A stretch of 37,986 nucleotides of DNA, taken from Ferruginibacter sp. (GTDB taxonomy: Bacteria > Bacteroidota > Bacteroidia > Chitinophagales > Chitinophagaceae). The stretch is from NCBI GenBank assembly GCA_025351645.1, contig JANXVN010000244.1, positions 1 through 37,986 of the forward strand, written 5' to 3'. How positions within the stretch are numbered: the first letter of the stretch is position 1; each line of letters starts with the position of its first letter. A program made the position numbers and the translations under genes. Positions 1 through 8,275 of the stretch are shown one piece after another. The notes under the pieces are model-generated. The model was not told the origin of the DNA, searched no databases, and worked only from the letters and a program-made list of their open reading frames with translations.

Positions 1-87
1 AAGTTATTTCATAGCTTCCTGAACGTGGCAACTTCTTTTTCATGGTATGCTCCATGCACCTAAAAGCGGATAGTCATTAGAATATTT

Positions 88-95
88 TAATTTTG
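88..95 (+). promoter_or_regulatory. Possible Bacteroidota -7 box upstream of the susC-like gene
   Basis: The octamer TAATTTTG fits the Bacteroidota sigma-ABfr -7 consensus TAnnTTTG and lies about 130 bases before the susC-like start. No convincing TTTG -33 element sits at the expected 19-base spacing, so this is a weak call. If it is used, the transcript has a leader of about 120 bases. Confidence 0.25.
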
Positions 96-224
96 TAAAT
101 CCCTTAACAAGTTGTTACTTTAAATCATGACATTTAAGAAATTGTTAAATTTTTTAAATAATCCACATCAAAATTTATATTTTTTGCCAAAACTAACACC
201 TACAAAAAACTAAAATTATTACAC

Positions 225-3200
225 ATGAGAAAATTTGCATTATTATTTATTGTGCTGCTTTATGGTACGTTTTCGGTTTTAGCCCAAACTTCGGTTAGGG
301 GTAAAATTACGGATTCAAAAAATGGAGTACCTATTGCTGGTGCATCTATTAAAGTACGGGGCGAAAAGGTATCTGCAGTTTCGTTGGCTGATGGGTCTTT
401 TGAGCTTAATTCTATTTCAAATAGCGGTACACTAGAGGTTACTGAAATTGGGCATAATGCTCAAACTATTAAATTTTCAGGTTCTAAAAACATTGAAATT
501 TCAATGTTACAGAATACACAAGGTTTATCTGAAGTAGTGGTAACTGCTTTTGGTGTTAAGCGCGACAAAAAAGCCTTGGGTTATAGCAGCCAGGAAATTA
601 AATCTGCCGATTTAAACCAGGCAGATCAAAGTAACGCTCTGAGTGCTTTAGGTGGTAAAGTTGCAGGTTTACAAGTAATTAACTCAAGCGGCACCCCCGG
701 TGCAGCAGCATTTATACGTTTGAGGGGTATTACAAGTTTAGGCGGTGGTGAACCACTAATAGTTGTTGATGGAGTACCCATTGATAATAGTACAACCGGA
801 AATGTATTGGGTAATGTTGCCCAATCTAACAGAGCGGTAGATATTAACCCTGATGATGTAGAAAGTGTTTCTGTATTAAAAGGGCCTGCAGCATCTTCCC
901 TTTATGGTACTCAGGGATCTGACGGGGTAATTTTAATAACGACTAAAAGAGGGAAAAAAGCATTTGGAAGAAAATTCGGTGTTACTTATAGCTACGGTGT
1001 TACATTTGATAATGTCAATAAATTACCTGAGCACCAAACATCTTTCGTTAAAGGGCTTAATAGTGTAATTGCAGGTTTTTCTGCCGGACAAAGTGGAAGT
1101 TTTGGGCCTAATGCCGATAGTTTAAAATGGACTGGTGTTGCAAACCAATGGGATGTACACGGTGACATTGTTAATGGCAGTAACCCTGCAGGAACTATTA
1201 AATTTGTTCCGTACGATAATGCCAAACAATTTTTTAGAACAGGCGTAACGCAAAGCCATAATGTGGCAATTGATGGAGGAAATGATAACACAACTTACCG
1301 TTTTTCTTATTCCAACTTAAGCCAAACAGGTATAGTACCTACAAGTTCTTTTTCAAGAAATACTTTTAGAGTAAATGTTGATTCAAAACTTACTGACAAA
1401 TTAAAAGTGGGAACCTCACTATCTTATATTGTTTCTGGTGGTGATAGGATACAAGAAGGTAGTAATTTAAGCGGTTTAATGCTTGGTTTGATGAGAACCC
1501 CTATATCATTTGATAACTCTTTTGGAGCATCTTCTGCATCAAATCCATCTGCTTACCTTTTACCTTTTACAGGGTTTCAAAGAACTTATCGTGGAGTAGG
1601 TGATGGTGTTAGAGGTTATTATGATAATCCATATTGGACAATTAATAACAACAAATTTAAAGATCAGGTAAATAGAATATTAGGCAACGTTTACGCATCA
1701 TACGATGTATTACCATGGTTAAATATTACTGACAGGGTTGGTATTGATCAGTATGGTGATTATAGAAAACAAAATTATGCCATTACATCTGCAACCTCTA
1801 AACCAGGCCAGGTTATTTATAATAATTATTTCTTTCAAAGTATTAACAATGATTTGATTGCTACATTGTCGCATAAATTAACCAAATCATTAAATGGTAC
1901 TTTATTATTAGGCAATAACTTTTATGATGAAAAATACCATCATGAAAACTCAACCGGTTCAACTTTAATTATACCCTATTTTTACGACTTAGGAAACACG
2001 AGCGCACAAACAACTTATTCAACAAGTTATGTTTTAAGAAAGAAGGCGTATTTTGCTCAGGCTAAATTTGATTATAAAAATTTCTTATTTATTGATGCGG
2101 GAATCAGAGCAGAAAATTCTTCTGCATTTGTTTCACCGTTAACACCCAAGGGTACCTGGGTATATTTTCCTTCTGTAAATGGTAGTTTTGTTTTCTCTGA
2201 TGCTTTTAACCTAAACCAAGGTGCATTAAGCTTTGGTAAAATTCGTGCTTCTTATGGCCAGGCAGGCAGGCTTCCAAGAACATATGCAACCAATACTTAT
2301 TATTCTTCTCAGGCGGTTGCTGATGGATGGACAACAGGTTTAGTTTATCCTATTAATGGCCAGCAAGGATTTTTTGCAGGTGGTTTGGGTAACGCTAATT
2401 TAAAGCCGGAAATAACCAGCTCTACCGATATAGGAACAGAGTTAAAGTTTTTTAAAGGCAGGTTAGGTGTTGATTTTACTTATTATAATTCAAAATCTAA
2501 AAATTTATTGTTAGATGTGCCTTTAGCCCCCAGTACTGGTTATGGGTCTCAGTACACAAATGCTGCATCAATTACCAATCATGGTATTGAAGTAATACTT
2601 AACATTTCACCAATTCAAACAAAATCTTTTACATGGGATATTACTGCTAACTGGAGCATGAATAGAAGCCTTGTTACCAACCTTGGCCAGGGTGTTCAAA
2701 CTTTATTTTTAGGCGGTTTTACTAATGGCGCAATCAATGCTGTTGCAGGTAAACCTTATGGCCAAATTTATGGTATTGGTTATGTAAAAGATAAAAAGGG
2801 AAATACAATTATTAATGATGATAAGAATGATGCCTTTTATGGTTATCCGATTGTAGATGCAAATTCAAGAGCGCTGGGAGATCCGAATGCTAAATGGATT
2901 GGTGGTATTAATAATAAGTTTACCTATAAAAGTTTTCATTTTAGTTTTTTATTTGATACCAGACAAAAATTTGACATGTGGAATGGTACAAGAGGTGCAA
3001 TGGTAAATTTTGGTACCGCTAAAGAAACAGAATTACGAGGCCAGGCAAAGGTATTTGAAGGCGTGGCCGGCCATTTAGATGTTAACGGCGCAATAGTTGA
3101 AACAACAGAAAAAAATAATGTTAGTGTAAAACCTGACCAGGCCTGGTACAGAGGTGGCGGTAGTGGTTTTAGTGTTAACGATCCATTTGTTGAGCATGTA

Positions 3201-3440
3201 TCATTTTGGAAATTAAGAGAGGTTTCTTTAGGATATTCAATAAATTTTGAAAAAATGAAAGGAAGCAAAATTATAAAAGGAATTGATTTTTCATTAGTAG
3301 GCAGAAATTTAATACTATTCACAAATTATAAAGGTATTGATCCTGAAACCAGTCTTGCTGGTGGCGGAGCCTTGGGTATCGATTATTTTAATAATCCTAG
3401 TACAAGGGCATTTGGTATGAATGTAAAATTTAATTTCTAA
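225..3440 (+). CDS. SusC/RagA-family TonB-linked outer-membrane transporter
   Basis: 1071 residues, full length for a SusC-type porin. Residues 1-20 form a signal peptide ending near VLAQ. Residues about 22-105 are a CarboxypepD_reg-like beta-sandwich (VRGKITDSKNGVPIAGASI). The TonB plug follows from about residue 105 (SEVVVTAFGVKRDKKALGYS, then GGKVAGLQV, RLRGITSLGG and VVDGVPIDN). The rest is the beta-barrel, ending in the aromatic tail MNVKFNF. There is no N-terminal STN signalling domain, so no direct anti-sigma partner is implied. The SusD-like partner starts 18 bases downstream, so the two should be co-transcribed and form one outer-membrane import complex. Nothing in the sequence fixes the substrate (glycan or peptide). 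Confidence 0.95.
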   Translation: MRKFALLFIVLLYGTFSVLAQTSVRGKITDSKNGVPIAGASIKVRGEKVSAVSLADGSFELNSISNSGTLEVTEIGHNAQTIKFSGSKNIEISMLQNTQGLSEVVVTAFGVKRDKKALGYSSQEIKSADLNQADQSNALSALGGKVAGLQVINSSGTPGAAAFIRLRGITSLGGGEPLIVVDGVPIDNSTTGNVLGNVAQSNRAVDINPDDVESVSVLKGPAASSLYGTQGSDGVILITTKRGKKAFGRKFGVTYSYGVTFDNVNKLPEHQTSFVKGLNSVIAGFSAGQSGSFGPNADSLKWTGVANQWDVHGDIVNGSNPAGTIKFVPYDNAKQFFRTGVTQSHNVAIDGGNDNTTYRFSYSNLSQTGIVPTSSFSRNTFRVNVDSKLTDKLKVGTSLSYIVSGGDRIQEGSNLSGLMLGLMRTPISFDNSFGASSASNPSAYLLPFTGFQRTYRGVGDGVRGYYDNPYWTINNNKFKDQVNRILGNVYASYDVLPWLNITDRVGIDQYGDYRKQNYAITSATSKPGQVIYNNYFFQSINNDLIATLSHKLTKSLNGTLLLGNNFYDEKYHHENSTGSTLIIPYFYDLGNTSAQTTYSTSYVLRKKAYFAQAKFDYKNFLFIDAGIRAENSSAFVSPLTPKGTWVYFPSVNGSFVFSDAFNLNQGALSFGKIRASYGQAGRLPRTYATNTYYSSQAVADGWTTGLVYPINGQQGFFAGGLGNANLKPEITSSTDIGTELKFFKGRLGVDFTYYNSKSKNLLLDVPLAPSTGYGSQYTNAASITNHGIEVILNISPIQTKSFTWDITANWSMNRSLVTNLGQGVQTLFLGGFTNGAINAVAGKPYGQIYGIGYVKDKKGNTIINDDKNDAFYGYPIVDANSRALGDPNAKWIGGINNKFTYKSFHFSFLFDTRQKFDMWNGTRGAMVNFGTAKETELRGQAKVFEGVAGHLDVNGAIVETTEKNNVSVKPDQAWYRGGGSGFSVNDPFVEHVSFWKLREVSLGYSINFEKMKGSKIIKGIDFSLVGRNLILFTNYKGIDPETSLAGGGALGIDYFNNPSTRAFGMNVKFNF

Positions 3441-3458
3441 GTCTATAAAATAACTAAA

Positions 3459-4796
3459 ATGACCAAAAATATTTTTAAAATCACAGTAACCATACTTATC
3501 GGCAGCTTACTTTTAAGTGCCTGTAAAAAGAATTTCTTCTATGAAGGGATAAACAACGATCCTGGAAGTGTAATTCAAAGTCAGCTTCCTCCAACCGTTT
3601 TATTAAACGGAGCCGAAGTAAGTATTGGCTATACGGTAGGCGGCGACATTTCCAGATATACATCAATATTTGTTAATTCAATTCAAGGAAACAATCGCCA
3701 ATTTGCAACCTACCAGAATTATGTATTTACAGCGCAGGATTTTCAAACTTCGTGGGCTAATGTATATCAACAGGGCTTAAACAATCTTAGCGGACTAAAA
3801 AGTATTGCTGTAGCAAAAGGGTATTATCATTACCAGGGCGTAGCAAATGTTTTATTGGCATACCAATTTGGTTTAGCTACCGATATGTGGGGAGATATAC
3901 CTTATTCAAACGCTTTAAAGGGCAACATAGGCAATATTAAACCAACCTTTGATAAACAAAGCGATATTTATACTAGTCTTCAAATTACTTTAGATTCTGC
4001 ATTGTTACAATTTGCACGTGGTAATGGAGGCAATCCTGTTGGCGCGGATGATTTTATTTTTAATGGTTCTATCCCTAACTGGATTGCTTTTGCAAATGGT
4101 TTAAAAGCCAGGTATTATCTTCATTTATCTAAAACAGATAACACTTTCGCAACAAAAGTATTAACATCTGTTAATGCAGCATTAGCGGGTAGCGCACGGT
4201 CTGCACAAGTGCCATTCTTCAACAACGAAACTCAGGCAAATCCCTGGTATCAATATATTGAACAAAGAAGCGATATTAGTTATGTAAACAGTTTTTTGGC
4301 TACTACTTTAAAGTCAATGAATGACCCTAGATTAGGAGCATATATTGATGGTACAAATGATGTGTTAACATCTCTGTTCGCAGGGATTGCAGCTCCTGTA
4401 ACTTTATTATCCAAAACAGAAATGTTGTTTATAAAAACAGAGGCTTTATCAGCTACTCAAGATCCTACTGCTGTTATTTTTTATAATGCAGCGATTACCT
4501 CTTCTTTTTCAGATGCAGGCATTGCAATTCCTCCGGGATACCTTACAGCTAATGCTTTAACCGGTACCACACATGCCAGTAGGTTACCTCAGATAATGTT
4601 ACAAAAATACTTAGCATTATTTACTCAGGCAGAGCCTTTTAATGATTGGAGAAGAACAGGCTATCCTGTACTTACGCCAAATAATGGCCCGAGTATTCCA
4701 AGAAGGTTTCTTTACCCTCAAACAGAACTTGATTATAATGGCCCCAACGTACCAACCGGTACAACTTTATTTACAAAAGTTGGATGGGATCTATAA
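3459..4796 (+). CDS. SusD/RagB-like nutrient-binding outer-membrane lipoprotein
   Basis: 445 residues. A lipoprotein signal peptide ends in the lipobox LLLSAC with Cys22. The motif YEGINNDPGS just after it, and the overall length of about 450 residues, fit the SusD-like_2 branch rather than classical SusD. In this family the protein is the surface lid of the SusC barrel and binds substrate. Helical TPR-like stretches are visible (for example ANVLLAYQFGLATDMWGDIP, the family's usual DMWGDIPY region, and WRRTGYP near the C-terminus). It follows the susC-like gene by 18 bases and is closed by a strong hairpin terminator, so the pair forms a two-gene operon. No glycoside hydrolase or peptidase belongs to the operon. 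Confidence 0.93.
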   Translation: MTKNIFKITVTILIGSLLLSACKKNFFYEGINNDPGSVIQSQLPPTVLLNGAEVSIGYTVGGDISRYTSIFVNSIQGNNRQFATYQNYVFTAQDFQTSWANVYQQGLNNLSGLKSIAVAKGYYHYQGVANVLLAYQFGLATDMWGDIPYSNALKGNIGNIKPTFDKQSDIYTSLQITLDSALLQFARGNGGNPVGADDFIFNGSIPNWIAFANGLKARYYLHLSKTDNTFATKVLTSVNAALAGSARSAQVPFFNNETQANPWYQYIEQRSDISYVNSFLATTLKSMNDPRLGAYIDGTNDVLTSLFAGIAAPVTLLSKTEMLFIKTEALSATQDPTAVIFYNAAITSSFSDAGIAIPPGYLTANALTGTTHASRLPQIMLQKYLALFTQAEPFNDWRRTGYPVLTPNNGPSIPRRFLYPQTELDYNGPNVPTGTTLFTKVGWDL

Positions 4797-4815
4797 ATGA
4801 ATAATTGTATTTAAT

Positions 4816-4850
4816 AAAATGGCTGTTCCAACATTGGAGCAGCCATTTTT
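4816..4850 (+). terminator. Rho-independent terminator after the susC/susD pair
   Basis: A near-perfect hairpin: arm AAATGGCTGTTCCAA, loop of about 2-3 bases, arm TTGGAGCAGCCATTT, followed by a T-rich run. It lies about 20 bases after the susD-like stop codon. Confidence 0.85.
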
Positions 4851-4859
4851 ATTTATAAT

Positions 4860-5335
4860 TTAAATAAAACTTTTACAAATATTATGCTTATTGCTCCGGT
4901 AGTTTTTTATTTCTACTAACGCATTATCCACCGTTTTAAACCCATAACTATAACCGCCATTTGTCAAAATAATATAAGGTACCTGCAAATTTATATTATG
5001 CCTTAAAGCCTTATTAAATATAGCGTTATCGGGCATACATTTCTTTCATTTCTTTACATACTAACAGCACCCATGGTTCAATAGCTTCGCTTTACACAAT
5101 TGTACCAAATCGTTTTTTTATATCTCCTAAAAAAAATCTTTCTCTACAGCAATTAATGACGCAGGATTTTTTTATCTATTTAAGATACTGCAAAAAATTT
5201 TGACTTACCCATTCTTCCGGCGTTAAAATTACCCTTTGCCCGTGTACTTGCACAAATATAAATTCTTTATTAAATTCCTTTTTATCTTCAGTTTATATGG
5301 CGGGTATTCTATCTTTATTAAATGATAATTAAAAT
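4860..5335 (-). pseudogene. Remnant of a type I restriction HsdR-N-domain protein (PF13588-like)
   Basis: Read on the minus strand, pieces in different frames line up in order with the small Bacteroidota HsdR-N-domain protein. IEYPPYKLKIK (about 5320) is followed by RVILTPEEWVSQNFLQYL, then PASLIAVEKDFF, GDIKKRFG, EPWVLLVCKEM and finally the long stretch RHNINLQVPYIILTNGGYSY with FKTVDNALVEIKNY to the stop at 4860. At least four frame changes or stops separate these pieces, so it cannot be translated. In related bacteria this gene is a stand-alone protein, often near holA and AMP nucleosidase (recalled, not checked). The order of the motifs makes the identity quite secure; that it arose from a duplicated chromosomal segment is inference. 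Confidence 0.8.
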
Positions 5336-5379
5336 ATTTGTATTTTTTGAACAGTTAAATAAACGAATAAATAAATTAC

Positions 5380-5457
5380 ATGAAAACAAAAGAAGGACTT
5401 GTAGAAAACTGCTTACCAAGATATACCGGCAAGATATCGCATAAATATCCTGGATAA
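5380..5457 (+). pseudogene. amn: 5' fragment resembling AMP nucleosidase
   Basis: An ATG opens a 25-codon reading frame starting MKTKEGLVENCLPRYTG. This matches the usual Bacteroidota AMP nucleosidase start (MKTKxxIVxNWLPRYTG). After that the similarity is lost and a stop follows, while the real enzyme has about 260 residues. It points away from the HsdR-N remnant, whose 5' end is only about 45 bases away, so the two look like a divergent pair that decayed together. The identification rests on one short motif. Confidence 0.55.
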
Positions 5458-5495
5458 AAAATTACTCAAGCGCAGCCTTAACTTAAAATCATTAA

Positions 5496-5699
5496 TTACA
5501 GATTGTCCTTACAAGCAAAAGAAATTAGTTCTCCCACTTCCTGAAGTTTTTGTTTGTGGTATATATTTTTTTGAAACGTTTCAAGGGTATGGCTGCTTAG
5601 GCTTAATGTATCGGCTATTTGCTTTGTTGCAAAAGGCATTTTAATTTTTGGATAGCTCAATTTAACTGCCATTAAATGATAAAGCCTTGTGAAGTAAAT
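5496..5699 (-). pseudogene. C-terminal LuxR-type HTH remnant
   Basis: On the minus strand the reading frame contains TKQIADTLSLSSHTLETFQK, then NIYHKQKLQEVGELISFA and a stop. This is the recognition-helix region and C-terminal helix of a LuxR/GerE helix-turn-helix (family pattern kxIAxxLxlSxxTVexHxxNIxxKL). The typical LTxRExEVL start of the domain is corrupted and no receiver or sensor domain precedes it. It is therefore read as the tail of a dead response regulator rather than a small functional protein. Confidence 0.65.
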
Positions 5700-5824
5700 A
5701 AAATAAAATAAAACAATCGTGCTACATTGCGAATGCGTATCTATTGCCCTTACAAAAAGTTAGCTACAGTAATTTTAAGCAGGCATCAATACTTGAAATA
5801 CCATCTTAAAATAAAAATTTAAAA

Positions 5825-6268
5825 ATGAAACTATTATTTTTGTTACTAGCATGCTGTATGGCAACCGCTACCATGGCACAAACAAACACCGCTGCTGATA
5901 CTGGCGCTTCCGCTAACCTGGCAGCCTACAATGCATTATACATACTTAACCAGGCCGATGATAAAAAGATAAGGGGCATTATCCGTAATATCAATAATGC
6001 TTTAGATGACCCGAGGCTTAAAGGAAAGCTGCATGTTGAGCTGGTTGTTTTTGGAGAAGGAGTAGAAGCATTTAAGAAGCTGAACCATTATGATACATTG
6101 CTGGTTGCCTTGCAAAACAAAGGCGTACTACTTGCCCAATGCCTTAATACCATGCGGGAAAGAAAAATTAGTAAAGATGAATTATGGCCATTCATTTCTT
6201 TTGTGCCATCTGGCAACGGAGAAATTATTATACGGCACTATCAGGGCTGGGCCACCGTACACCCATAA
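5825..6268 (+). CDS. Secreted DsrE/DsrF-like protein
   Basis: 147 residues with a signal peptide (MKLLFLLLACCMATATMAQ). The mature part carries a DsrE-type fold pattern: an amphipathic helix (KIRGIIRNINNALDD), the strand HVELVVFGEGVEAF, and GVLLAQCLNTM with a single mature cysteine, Cys106, at the site where family members carry the reactive cysteine. DsrE-like proteins transfer or bind sulfur or small ligands, and periplasmic versions are common in Bacteroidota with unknown function. The gene lies 54 bases before the periplasmic binding protein and is probably co-transcribed with it. Function beyond the fold is not known. Confidence 0.75.
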   Translation: MKLLFLLLACCMATATMAQTNTAADTGASANLAAYNALYILNQADDKKIRGIIRNINNALDDPRLKGKLHVELVVFGEGVEAFKKLNHYDTLLVALQNKGVLLAQCLNTMRERKISKDELWPFISFVPSGNGEIIIRHYQGWATVHP

Positions 6269-6322
6269 TTATCTGCCAGGCAAAAAAGCTTGCCTGCAAT
6301 TAATAATTAACCAATACATAAA

Positions 6323-7234
6323 ATGAAAAAGATAGCAGCCTCTATTTTGCTTATAGCCAGCAGCGTACTAACCGCACAGGCACAAGGGCACCGGTTTGAC
6401 CCGCCATGGAATACGCCACCGGAAAGTGCCGTGCCTTTTACCGTTGCCGGCATTGATAATGTGCCTGATTTATTTGGTGATATCGATAACCCAAGCCTGG
6501 TGGTATTTTTTGGCGGCAACGAATTTATGGTTGTTGATGATTTGATTGCTGCGTTTAAAAAAGCCTACCCTGCCTATAAAAAAATATTTTTCGAAACCTT
6601 GCCGCCGGGCATATTATCAAAACAAATTGAAGGCGGCTCTATTACCATTGGCAACATGCGGATAGGCTTAAAAGCAGATATATATACTGCTGATAAAAGC
6701 AAGATTGCCCAAACCCCTGAATGGTTTAGCAACACAGAGGTATATTGTAAAAACAAGCTGGCCATTATGGTACAAAAGGGCAACCCCAAAAATATAAAAG
6801 GCCTGGCAGATATGGCGAAGATGGAGGTGAGGATAAGCATGCCTAACCCTGCCTGGGAAGGTATAGGAAAACGCATAGAAGAAGCCTATGTAAAAGCCGG
6901 TGGCGAAGCACTTAAAAAAACAATAATGGAAATTAAGGTTAAAGATAGCAGCACTTTTTTAACACAGATCCATCACCGGCAATCGCCGATGCGTATTTTA
7001 TATAACGAATCTGATGCAGCACCTGTCTGGTACACGGAAGCGTTTTACCAAAAAATGATTGGGCACCCTATTGAAATTGTTGAGGTGCCGGCAAATGAAA
7101 ATGTTGAAGGCATATCGGCAGCTGGCATGTTAAAAAATGCACCACACCAACAGGCAGCAAAAGACTTTATGGATTTTATGGTAAGTGCCGCTGGCAAAGC
7201 TGTTTATAAAAAGTACGGGTTTATAACAGAATAA
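6323..7234 (+). CDS. Periplasmic substrate-binding protein (ModA/SBP_bac_11-like), orphan
   Basis: 303 residues with a signal peptide ending near AQAQG. The mature domain begins with LVVFFGGNEFMVVDDLIAAF, typical of class II solute-binding proteins of the molybdate/tungstate or sulfate type. Then come LKADIYTADKSKI (hinge and ligand loop), CKNKLAIMVQKGNPKNIKGL (the usual domain-crossing strand followed by the GNP loop) and a C-terminal FMDFMVSAAGKAVYKKYGF, the standard end of ModA-like proteins. No ABC permease or ATPase gene is adjacent. It may serve a distant transporter, act as a sensor, or deliver a ligand to the preceding DsrE-like protein. The ligand cannot be told from sequence. Confidence 0.8.
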   Translation: MKKIAASILLIASSVLTAQAQGHRFDPPWNTPPESAVPFTVAGIDNVPDLFGDIDNPSLVVFFGGNEFMVVDDLIAAFKKAYPAYKKIFFETLPPGILSKQIEGGSITIGNMRIGLKADIYTADKSKIAQTPEWFSNTEVYCKNKLAIMVQKGNPKNIKGLADMAKMEVRISMPNPAWEGIGKRIEEAYVKAGGEALKKTIMEIKVKDSSTFLTQIHHRQSPMRILYNESDAAPVWYTEAFYQKMIGHPIEIVEVPANENVEGISAAGMLKNAPHQQAAKDFMDFMVSAAGKAVYKKYGFITE

Positions 7235-7487
7235 TTTCCATTGGTAGTTGATGGGGCTTATAGCAATTTGTTGGTTGATATCCGACATAGCTGCTCCTAG
7301 TTTAAAGCATTAAAATTGCAAAATTTAAAAATGTAGCTTTGCTGTTATCCTTGGTGAGGGGCATAGCAACCGCACAATTTTTTAAGCGTTTTCTGCTACA
7401 GCGATATAGCCTTAAGAGGAGGCATAAAATAAAACGATAATTTAAGATAGGCTATAATTGATACATAGCTGGCCCGTCAATTAAAAA

Positions 7488-8055
7488 AAGGGTGCATTTC
7501 AAATTTTCGCTTTATTAATCGGCATCCTATTGGTATTATTAGGTTAGCCCATTGAAGTCAAATACATCTATTATATGTTACAAAAAGAAGTTATCCCGCT
7601 GGGCAATGTCATTTAACCAAAGAAAATTATAGCACTGTATATTGCTCCAGCGGAGCAGCCTGTTTGTAATAATAAATTTCAGCACGGCCATTGCTCCAGC
7701 GGAGCAACCTCTCTGTAATAAAAGAAACCGCCAATTTTAATAGGTACCGCCGATTTGTAAAACTTTAATTCTTGCCAGGTTTCCGGATAACAATCCCACC
7801 AGGTTTTTATGCCGATGCAAACAGGTTGCTCCGCTGCAGCAATGAGGTTGCCGTATTTTTAGGTTCTACAAACAGGCTATGCCGCTGGCATAAAGAAGTA
7901 TGCTGTTTGTAATAGGCATATCCCTTTTTGAAGGTATCAATGGCATATTCCTTAACTAAATAACATTACCACTGGGATAAAAATTTACATTTAACAAGCG
8001 CTATAACAGGCAAGTCCATGCGGGTAAAATAAAATAAAATTTAAAATGCACCCTT
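7488..8055. repeat. 568-bp block bounded by a 20-nt inverted repeat (MITE-like or dead element)
   Basis: Positions 7488-7507 (AAGGGTGCATTTCAAATTTT) and 8036-8055 are inverted copies with 19 of 20 bases identical. The flanks are A-rich, so a target-site duplication cannot be judged. No reading frame of note lies between them, but a cluster of small palindromes does. The layout fits a non-autonomous mobile element or a decayed insertion sequence. No transposase motif was found. Confidence 0.5.
7591..7992. repeat. Cluster of REP-like hairpins in mixed orientation
   Basis: Repeated short palindromes share a core of the form TTGCTCCAGCGGAGCAACC followed by TGTTTGTAATA. Forward copies lie at about 7641-7674 and 7690-7723. 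Inverted copies lie at about 7818-7846 (core imperfect) and 7864-7890 (TATGCCGCTGGCATA version), with a tail-only forward copy at 7899-7915. Variants with CCC-GCT-GGG or CCACTGGG cores lie near 7591-7606 and 7959-7980. Together they resemble REP/BIME elements moved by RAYT-type transposases; none is encoded here. The 7235-8275 interval shows no gene. Confidence 0.65.
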
Positions 8056-8275
8056 AAAAAATGCTGGATAGTTCTATAATAATTTTAGAAGATATTGTTT
8101 TGATTATATTGTTGAAACGGTAGCATTAGGCCACATGTACAGCTTGCTGCATGCACCCGCTACGGGATACTGCCACCAGCGTATTATGCGCTATCCATTT
8201 TTTTAAACGATAAATGGTAAAAAACAAATACCATTGCAAATAATTAACCTGTTACATCACAGCCAATACAATAGC

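Noticed and set aside
1..55. A minus-strand ATG (43 or 55) opening a frame MEHTMKKKLPRSGSYEIT to the window edge, possibly the start of a divergent gene
   Set aside because: Only 14-18 codons are visible, with no recognisable motif and no promoter signal; not enough to call a gene.
992..1291. Long antisense frames inside the susC-like gene and similar ones in the metalloprotease, GMC and MFS genes
   Set aside because: They lie opposite strongly supported coding frames, have no family motifs and no expression signals; shadows of the real genes.
7591..7992. A CRISPR array, considered because of repeated palindromes at short spacing
   Set aside because: Repeats differ in length, orientation and spacing, there are no uniform spacers, and no cas gene is nearby; REP-like elements explain it better.
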